This document shows, one piece after another, positions 37,201-41,500 of a stretch of 41,500 bases of DNA. The translations under genes were made by a program, and so were the position numbers. This DNA comes from Melioribacteraceae bacterium (lineage in GTDB: Bacteria > Bacteroidota > Ignavibacteria > Ignavibacteriales > Melioribacteraceae): assembly GCA_023230485.1 (NCBI GenBank), contig JALNXG010000032.1, positions 1 through 41,500 on the forward strand, read 5' to 3'. Position 1 is the first letter of the stretch; every line of letters begins with the position of its first letter. The notes under the pieces are model-generated. The model had not been told where the DNA came from, made no database searches, and worked only from the letters and a program-made list of their open reading frames with translations.

Positions 37201-37440
37201 CAAAACATTTTAGGGGCAGCATTTATCGATGCAGGCTCGGCTTGGAACAATACAAAATCATTACAGCTTATTGGCAGGAATGCCGATGGGAATGTAGTTA
37301 CGAAAGATTTATTGCTCGGCGGAGGTTTCGGCGCGAGAATGTATTTTATTTTCTTGTGGCGTTTTGATGTAGCGTGGACTTATGATCTCGATCGATTCTC
37401 CCCACCTAAATATTACATTTCCATTGGATTAGATTTCTAG
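34243..37440 (+). CDS. Fusion: metallopeptidase, TolB-like propeller and outer-membrane beta-barrel
   Basis: 1065 aa with signal peptide MRRFYIFIFLLIASTQINAQ. Residues about 25-260 form a gluzincin-like (peptidase MA) domain with HELVH at 132-136 and QWFWEGSAE at 162-170, where Glu166 would be the third zinc ligand. About 285-590 is a six-bladed TolB/PD40 propeller (SPQGDKIAFITDRD, WSPDGDKIAFSG, WSPDSKYILFSSDR). After a low-complexity linker, about 690-1065 look like a BamA/TamA-type surface-antigen barrel ending in KYYISIGLDF. The combination suggests a periplasmic protease tethered to a pore. Similar proteins in Bacteroidota have no known function. Confidence 0.82.
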   Translation: MRRFYIFIFLLIASTQINAQFGQNKVQHKDLDWFYIQTKHFDVYYTYNGERIAEFTASVAEYALESIQNDINFKVNNRISLIVYNSHNDFQETNVTDEYTSQGVGGFTEPFKNRVVFPFEGSYQKFEHVIFHELVHAVMRDMYYGGTVQNIVAKGITLQLPQWFWEGSAEFLSQGWETNSDMFIRNAIISEVLPDVDNLNGYLSYRGGQAVFKYIADTYGRKKIAELMSKTQNLGGLEAGMKASIGLSMKEFNERWKKSIKKEYWPDIARMTDPDEFSKRLTDNREDGGFYNTSPALSPQGDKIAFITDRDIFLKVYLMNAQDGKIIKSIISSGQTTNFEELNLLHPSLTWAPDNKRIALSFKKGGSDIINIIDTETEDVVEVPVPFDGIESVSWSPDGDKIAFSGHTSTQSDIYIYNLKTESLSHVTNDVFSDSDPSWSPDSKYILFSSDRGSILKEKDAGKDFNILNHNFKQLDLYMTSLDDREIYRLTDWELSDEKYAVFSSDAKNILFTSDYNGINNIYKKKIDLENLTVEKSYPITNSISEVSQISLSQDGKKLVFTSLYNMGYNIYLLNNPFDMSLETDTLEFTAYMNRLRNGEPAGEDSTLIDSTGGTIASVDIKEAAVNPDTTATTSDKEGRRFYTGKYISKKEPKTDSSKVDYSRYIFGVNDKATDSTSIKERQVVFKETLDDEGNYLVNKYRTTFSPDLIYANAGYSTLYGLLGTTVLSFSDMLGNHRLVGMTSLQIDIKNSDYGLAYYYLKNRLDIGFEFFHTARFVYLSGFYGGELNRFRNFGGVVSLSYPLDRFYRLEGSLSVLNVTSDNLDNISVPSDKATYIVPSVSIVKDNILWGYYSPIQGTRYKFTLFGNPGFTNSRQSFYSFVWDFRNYMRFWYDNSFVFRLSGGYSGGANPQRFFLGGTENWINRTFATGDIPVNNASDFAFLSPAMPMRGFNYAEQIGNKFTLLNLELRMPLIRYLLTGPLPLLFQNILGAAFIDAGSAWNNTKSLQLIGRNADGNVVTKDLLLGGGFGARMYFIFLWRFDVAWTYDLDRFSPPKYYISIGLDF

Positions 37441-37443
37441 ACT

Positions 37444-37486
37444 AAAAAGATTAAACTGCCTTCTAAGGGCAGCTTAATCTTTTTTT
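37444..37486. terminator. Bidirectional Rho-independent terminator between convergent genes
   Basis: A long stem AAAAAGATTAA(A)CTGCC with GGCAG(C)TTAATCTTTTT, a 7-nt loop, and T-runs on both strands. The plus-strand use ends the large fusion gene. The minus-strand use ends fmdB, whose last codons and stop (37474-37476) are part of the 3' arm. Confidence 0.9.
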
Positions 37487-37692
37487 GTGCTATCTGAAGA
37501 TTTCTTTGGTGTTGATTTATAATCTGTTTGGTAGAATCCGGTACCTTTGAAGATTGGTCTAGAACCTGCACCAATTAATTTTTTCAATTCCCCATTGCAT
37601 TCAGGGCAATCTTTAATCGGTTCTGCATTTATACTTTGGAAAAACTCAAATACTTTTCCGCATCCCATGCACTTGTAATCATAATTAGGCAT
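37474..37692 (-). CDS. FmdB-type zinc ribbon protein
   Basis: 72 aa. The N-terminal half is the FmdB/CxxC_CxxC_SSSS zinc ribbon: MPNYDYKCMGCGKVFE and DCPECNGELKKLIG, with Cys8, Cys11, Cys29 and Cys32. The C-terminal tail (KSTPKKSSDSTKKD) is a Ser/Lys-rich linker common in this family. Function is not well defined; it is often said to be a regulatory protein. GTAAGGAAAT precedes the start. Confidence 0.92.
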   Translation of the reverse strand: MPNYDYKCMGCGKVFEFFQSINAEPIKDCPECNGELKKLIGAGSRPIFKGTGFYQTDYKSTPKKSSDSTKKD

Positions 37693-37724
37693 ATATTTCC
37701 TTACATGAATAAAATTCGTGCGTA

Positions 37725-37752
37725 AAAATAAATATCTATTTAATTAATTCAA
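37725..37752 (-). promoter_or_regulatory. Possible promoter of the FmdB gene
   Basis: Minus strand TTGAAT (37752-37747), 16 nt, TATTTT (37730-37725); start about 25 nt before the ATG. In AT-rich DNA, so moderate support only. Confidence 0.4.
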
Positions 37753-37809
37753 ACAGGATAATTATTTCCTTACTTTTTTGCATATTTGAGTAAATAAAAA
37801 AATATTACT

Positions 37810-38469
37810 ATGAAAAAATTAAAATATCTTATCTCTCTCCTAATTCTATTACAAGGATGCTTAAATTATACTCAGATAACTAACATTAAAAAAGATGGCT
37901 CCGGGACAATGTTTATCCATTACTATATGCATTGGTCTGGCGAAAGAGATTCTTCTGTAATTGAATCTTTGGGGTTTTTTAATAAAGATTCTGTCTATAA
38001 AGAGTTTACATCAAATTATAGTAAAATTAAGGACGTGGAAGTTTATAAAGATAATTCTGATAGCACGGTTCATGCAAAAATTTTATTTGAATTTGCAAGT
38101 CTTGATTCATTGAATAGTGCAAATGCCTTCAAGGGTGCAGATCTAAAAATGGTCGATGGAGAAAAGGATACAAAAATATTCTCTCAATTTATTCAACCGA
38201 TAGCTACCGGATTCGGTTTTGAAGCTAAAGATATTAAAATTAGCTACATCTATTATTTACCCGGAGAGATATTAAGTCATAATGCAACTTCTGTGGCAAA
38301 GAATGAATTAAGATGGGATTATTCATTAACGGAAATAGGAACAGGTAAATATATTACTGCTACATTCCGCCCTTTTAAGTTAAATGAAACACCACTTTGG
38401 ATCTATATTGCAGCAAGTTTTGTCCTTTTAGTTGTTGTAGTTTATCTATTTTCCAAAAAAAGTAAATAG
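37810..38469 (+). CDS. Hypothetical lipoprotein with C-terminal membrane helix
   Basis: 219 aa. The N-terminus KYLISLLILLQGC is a lipoprotein signal with lipobox Cys17. The middle (20-190) is a soluble beta-rich domain that begins TNIKKDGSGTMFIHYYM. This resembles LppM/DUF3153-like lipoproteins with a 'G-G-x-hydrophobic' repeat. The C-terminus has a clear helix WIYIAASFVLLVVVVYLFSK followed by KKSK, which fixes this end in the inner membrane. No family was recognised with certainty. Confidence 0.75.
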   Translation: MKKLKYLISLLILLQGCLNYTQITNIKKDGSGTMFIHYYMHWSGERDSSVIESLGFFNKDSVYKEFTSNYSKIKDVEVYKDNSDSTVHAKILFEFASLDSLNSANAFKGADLKMVDGEKDTKIFSQFIQPIATGFGFEAKDIKISYIYYLPGEILSHNATSVAKNELRWDYSLTEIGTGKYITATFRPFKLNETPLWIYIAASFVLLVVVVYLFSKKSK

Positions 38470-38489
38470 TAATTGGTAGAACTCTTAAT

Positions 38490-38518
38490 TTGACATACCA
38501 TAGCTTTTTCTTTATATT
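38490..38518 (+). promoter_or_regulatory. Promoter of the prs-rplY-pth unit
   Basis: TTGACA (38490-38495), 17 nt, TATATT (38513-38518); predicted start near 38525, about 29 nt before prs. Confidence 0.65.
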
Positions 38519-38553
38519 TTGATTCTATCTTTAAAATAGGAAACAGTTTTATC

Positions 38554-39504
38554 TTGATTCAAGACCCATTGATTTTTTCCGGAAATTCAAATCCTGAGCT
38601 TACAAGAAAAATTTGTAGTTATTTAGGGTTAGAACAAGGAAGAGTGGATACAAAGAAATTTAGCGACGGAGAGATTTGGGTTAAATTTCATGAGAATATT
38701 CGCGGCAGGGATGTATTTATAGTTCAACCGACTCAACCGCCTGCAGAAAACTTAATGGAACTTTTGATTATGTTGGATGCGGCTAAAAGAGCTTCTGCAA
38801 AAAGGATAACTGCAGTAATTCCATATTTCGGATATGCAAGACAAGATAGAAAAGATCAGCCTCGTGTAGCAATAACGGCTAAATTAGTAGCAAACTTAAT
38901 GACTGTAGCAGGAGCTGATAGAGTAATAACAATGGATTTACATGCGGCTCAGATTCAAGGTTTTTTTGATATCCCTTTTGATCACCTTTATGCATCTCCT
39001 ATTTTTACTGTATTGTTTAAAGATGAATATAAATTAGAAAATTTGACTGTCGTATCTCCGGATATTGGAGGTATAAAACTTGCAAGATCGTATGCAAGAA
39101 GATTAAATGCAGGCTTGGTAGTAATTGATAAAAGAAGACCAACACATAATGTAGTGGAAGTAATGAATGTGATTGGAGATGTAGATGGACGCAATGTTCT
39201 TTTAGTAGATGATATGATAGATACCGGTGGCACTTTTGTAGCTGCGGCTAAAGTACTTAAAGCAAGAGGTGCAAAAGAAATTTATGGTGCTATTACACAC
39301 GCTATTTTATCCGGTCATGCAGTAGAAAATATTGATTCAAGCCCATTAACAAAAGTTTTTGTTACAGACAGCGTTCCTATTGAAGCGAATGTTGTTTCAG
39401 AAAAAATTGTAGTACGTTCCGCTTCTGAGCTATTAGCCGAAGCAATTATCCGTTCTTATAGAAATGAATCTATAAGTTCTTTATTTGAAATTGATAAAAG
39501 TTAG
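38554..39504 (+). CDS. prs: Ribose-phosphate pyrophosphokinase
   Basis: 316 aa from a TTG with AGGAAA about 10 nt upstream. The N-terminus (IQDPLIFSGNSNPELT) matches the usual start of the family, so no other start fits. It makes PRPP from ribose 5-phosphate and ATP for nucleotides, His and Trp. Signatures are YFGYARQDRKDQPR, ITMDLHAAQIQGFFDIP, VSPDIGG and the PRPP loop VDDMIDTGGT. The order prs-ctc-pth is widespread. Confidence 0.97.
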   Translation: MIQDPLIFSGNSNPELTRKICSYLGLEQGRVDTKKFSDGEIWVKFHENIRGRDVFIVQPTQPPAENLMELLIMLDAAKRASAKRITAVIPYFGYARQDRKDQPRVAITAKLVANLMTVAGADRVITMDLHAAQIQGFFDIPFDHLYASPIFTVLFKDEYKLENLTVVSPDIGGIKLARSYARRLNAGLVVIDKRRPTHNVVEVMNVIGDVDGRNVLLVDDMIDTGGTFVAAAKVLKARGAKEIYGAITHAILSGHAVENIDSSPLTKVFVTDSVPIEANVVSEKIVVRSASELLAEAIIRSYRNESISSLFEIDKS

Positions 39505-39522
39505 TTAGGAGTATATTAAGAG

Positions 39523-40161
39523 ATGGCTGAAATCAGTCTAAAAGCACAAAAAAGGGCTCTAAGTACAAAAGGGGCTGTTAACGAATTAAGAAGAAAAGGA
39601 AGTGTTCCTGGCGTTTATTATGCTAAAAGCCAAGAACCTATTCCAATTTCCGTAACTGAAGGTTCATTAAAACCATTAGTTTACACATCGCAAACTCATA
39701 TTGTTGACTTGCAAATTGATGGTGCCGAGGGATTAAAATCTATCGTTAAGCATATTCAATTCCATCCTGTTACAGATAAAATTATTCATTTTGATCTTCT
39801 TGGTATTAACGTAAAAGAAGTAGTTGAAATTGAAGTACCACTTTCTGTTACCGGTTCTGCAAAAGGCATTAAAGATGGCGGAATTTTACAGCAAAGCATG
39901 CACAAAGTTCTAATTTCCTGCTTACCTACCGATATTCCAAATCATCTCGAGCTTGATGTAACAAATTTAGGAATTGGCGATGCATTATTTATCAAAAATC
40001 TGACGGAAATGTTTAAATATGAATTTAAACAACCTGAAGATGTTATGGTTTTATCGATTATAGTTCCAAGATCTCATGAAACAGTTGAATCTGAAGAAGG
40101 AACTAAAGAATCTACAGAACCTGAAGTAATTAAAAAAGGTAAGCCTGAAGACGAGGAATAA
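39523..40161 (+). CDS. rplY: 50S ribosomal protein L25 / general stress protein Ctc
   Basis: 212 aa, the long CTC/TL5 form. The N-terminal L25 domain (1-90, with KGAVNELRRKGSVPGVYYAK) binds 5S rRNA. The C-terminal beta domain (about 95-185) is followed by an acidic Glu-rich tail (about 185-212). TTAGGAG lies upstream. It sits between prs and pth, the same order as in Bacillus (ctc). Confidence 0.96.
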   Translation: MAEISLKAQKRALSTKGAVNELRRKGSVPGVYYAKSQEPIPISVTEGSLKPLVYTSQTHIVDLQIDGAEGLKSIVKHIQFHPVTDKIIHFDLLGINVKEVVEIEVPLSVTGSAKGIKDGGILQQSMHKVLISCLPTDIPNHLELDVTNLGIGDALFIKNLTEMFKYEFKQPEDVMVLSIIVPRSHETVESEEGTKESTEPEVIKKGKPEDEE

Positions 40162-40169
40162 AAAGGAAT

Positions 40170-40760
40170 TTGAGAGTAATTCTAGGGATCGGTAATCCCG
40201 GTTCTAAATATGAGTTTACAAGGCATAATGCCGGGTTTATGGCACTTGATTATTTTGCCATTAAACACAGACTCAAGTTCAAACCTTCTAAAAAAGATTA
40301 CTATAAAGCCGGTGGTACAATTCGTGCCACCGACTTTTTTTTAGTAAAACCCACAACCTTTGTAAATTTGAGCGGTATCGCTGCAAGCGATATTGTAGAT
40401 GAATTTAACATTAATCTCGAAGACCTTCTTATTGTTGCTGATGATATTAATTTAGAAGAAGGAAGGATCAGAATTAAAAAAGGAGGGTCAGACGGTGGGC
40501 ATAACGGTTTGAAATCGATTATATATCAGCTTCAAACAAATAATTTCCCTCGCCTAAGAATTGGCATTGGAAACGATTTTGAAAGGGGTGATATGTCTGA
40601 TTACGTCTTAGATAAATTTGATGAAGATACTTTGAATGAAATCAAACCAAGCTTTGATCTTTGCAATGATTTGATTCTTCAATTTATTATTGGAGGTACA
40701 AAATCAATGAGCGATCATTTTAGTAAAATATCGAAAGAAACTAAAGATAATAATTTGTAA
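40170..40760 (+). CDS. pth: Peptidyl-tRNA hydrolase
   Basis: 196 aa from a TTG just after AAAAGGAA. It frees tRNA from peptidyl-tRNA dropped by the ribosome. The conserved sites are all present: GIGNPGSKYEFTRHNAGF with the catalytic His, KPTTFVNLSG, VADDINLEEGRIR, and GGHNGLKSI. It lies 8 nt after rplY. No clear terminator follows. Confidence 0.97.
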   Translation: MRVILGIGNPGSKYEFTRHNAGFMALDYFAIKHRLKFKPSKKDYYKAGGTIRATDFFLVKPTTFVNLSGIAASDIVDEFNINLEDLLIVADDINLEEGRIRIKKGGSDGGHNGLKSIIYQLQTNNFPRLRIGIGNDFERGDMSDYVLDKFDEDTLNEIKPSFDLCNDLILQFIIGGTKSMSDHFSKISKETKDNNL

Positions 40761-40849
40761 TTTTTTCTAAATGGGTGTTCCTTTCAATTACATATCATTT
40801 CTATCACTTAATATTATAATTAAATAAATGAGCGTGGTATTTTTAGTTA

Positions 40850-40878
40850 TTGCGCCATTGATAAAATAAAGCTATTTT
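40850..40878 (+). promoter_or_regulatory. Possible promoter of the rpsF-ssb unit
   Basis: TTGCGC (40850-40855), 17 nt, TATTTT (40873-40878); start near 40885 would give a 70-nt leader. A CCCT (40900-40903) could pair with AGGG (40941-40944) of the ribosome site, but only 4 bp. Confidence 0.4.
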
Positions 40879-40954
40879 TAAGGTCTATTTTTTTATAAAC
40901 CCTGCTTTTACCAAAAATTGAGTAGAAGCCTAACGTCCATAGGGAGGTCGAAAA

Positions 40955-41404
40955 GTGAAACAACAGCAGTATGAAAGTGTTGTATTAATCAATGCCACAC
41001 TAGAAGATGAGCAAATCGATGCCATCATCAATCGAATTAAAGAATCTATTACAACCCATGGTGGTGAACTAATTGAAGTTGACAAATGGGGACGTAAAAG
41101 ATTAGCATACCCGGTACAAAAATCTAAGACAGGTTATTATGTAGTATTAAGGTTCGTATCTGATACTTCATTAATTGCAATTTATGAAAGAGGCTTACGC
41201 CTTGACGAAACTGTTATTAGATACCTAACCATTGCTTTAGATAAAGAAGCAATAGAAGCAATTGCTAAGCAGAAGCTAAAAGTAGCAAATGAAATAGCAC
41301 AAGCTGAAGCAGCTGCAGTGGCAGAAGAAGCTGCACAATTAGCCGCTGCTCAAGAAACAGCTACTCAAGAAACACCTGCAGTGGATGAACCAAAGGAAAG
41401 TTAA
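40955..41404 (+). CDS. rpsF: 30S ribosomal protein S6
   Basis: 149 aa from a GTG with AGGGAGG 7 nt upstream. Residues 1-95 are the S6 fold (YESVVLINATLEDEQI; DKWGRKRLAYPVQK; GYYVVLRF). A low-complexity Ala/Glu/Gln-rich tail (about 105-149) extends past the core. S6 pairs with S18 on the 30S platform. Its own leader in many bacteria binds the S6:S18 complex; that motif was not recognised here. Confidence 0.96.
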   Translation: MKQQQYESVVLINATLEDEQIDAIINRIKESITTHGGELIEVDKWGRKRLAYPVQKSKTGYYVVLRFVSDTSLIAIYERGLRLDETVIRYLTIALDKEAIEAIAKQKLKVANEIAQAEAAAVAEEAAQLAAAQETATQETPAVDEPKES

Positions 41405-41437
41405 GATAAATATTTAATAGCTATAATGGAGGTTACG

Positions 41438-41500
41438 ATGGCCGAATTGAAGATGCCAGAACTTAATAGTGTGATAGTTGCAGGTAATTTAACTAAAGAC
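41438..41500 (+). CDS. ssb: Single-stranded DNA-binding protein (5' part only)
   Basis: The first 21 codons (MAELKMPELNSVIVAGNLTKD) are in the window; the gene runs off the end. The LNSVIVAGNLTKDP-type start of the OB fold and the place after rpsF identify it as SSB. GGAGG is 5 nt before the ATG. The next gene would normally be rpsR. Confidence 0.9.
   Translation, partial: MAELKMPELNSVIVAGNLTKD

Noticed and set aside
40885..40955. S6:S18-type regulatory leader before rpsF
   Set aside because: Only a 4-bp pairing with the ribosome site was found and the known motif was not recognised.
1..41500. CRISPR arrays, insertion sequences, integrases, phage genes, toxin-antitoxin pairs
   Set aside because: No repeated direct repeats with spacers and no transposase, integrase or phage structural protein among the coding regions. 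The two proteins behind lexA do not match a known toxin-antitoxin pair.

Overview
The window is about 41.5 kb of low-GC Gram-negative DNA. The gene set fits a member of the Bacteroidota/Chlorobiota superphylum, most likely an Ignavibacteria-like lineage (inferred, not proven). Evidence: an LpxC-FabZ fusion, two tandem OmpH genes after bamA, separate HldA and HldC heptose enzymes, a TamB-family giant, and many secreted proteins with N-terminal signal peptides. Several promoters look like ordinary sigma-70 boxes (TTGACA-like, 17 nt, TATATT-like). They do not look like the -33/-7 boxes of Bacteroidetes proper.

Layout. (1) 1-7424, all minus strand: a tRNA-Tyr, an asparagine-synthetase-like protein without the glutaminase cysteine, then a run of exported proteins. 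The run holds a DUF6624-like protein, a choloylglycine-hydrolase/penicillin-acylase family Ntn hydrolase, a subclass B1-like metallo-beta-lactamase with substituted zinc ligands, and an erythromycin-esterase/ChaN-like protein. It ends with an NmrA-type Rossmann protein. This is the most accessory-looking part. (2) 7495-13732, minus strand: ComM/YifB AAA ATPase, M16 peptidase, MlaE permease, a cation/proton antiporter fused to a PTS EIIA-like domain, and a two-domain universal stress protein. (3) 13733-16658, plus strand: ilvE with a long leader, an unidentified structured ncRNA gene with its own promoter and terminator, then lexA with two copies of a palindrome TAGTG-N10-CACTA. Two small genes follow lexA, one resembling a stand-alone WYL-like domain. 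(4) 16750-34225, plus strand: an envelope biogenesis block: uppS, bamA, two ompH, lpxD, lpxC-fabZ, lpxA, a lipoyl/octanoyl transferase, a secreted beta-propeller, hldA, hldC, tamB and rnr. (5) 34243-38469: a large secreted metallopeptidase/TolB-propeller/outer-membrane-barrel fusion, a convergent FmdB-type zinc ribbon, and a lipoprotein with a C-terminal membrane helix. (6) 38490-41500: prs, rplY/ctc, pth, rpsF and the start of ssb.

How the genes work together. Regions 4 and 5 build the outer membrane: undecaprenyl carrier, lipid A acylation and deacetylation, heptose for the LPS core, barrel assembly (BamA, OmpH/Skp) and TamB. Region 6 is core information processing. The points most worth a second look are the ncRNA at 15035-15170, the lexA operators and the two small genes behind them, the cluster of hydrolases at 2769-6690, and the peptidase-propeller-barrel protein. 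I saw no CRISPR array, insertion sequence, prophage or integrase.
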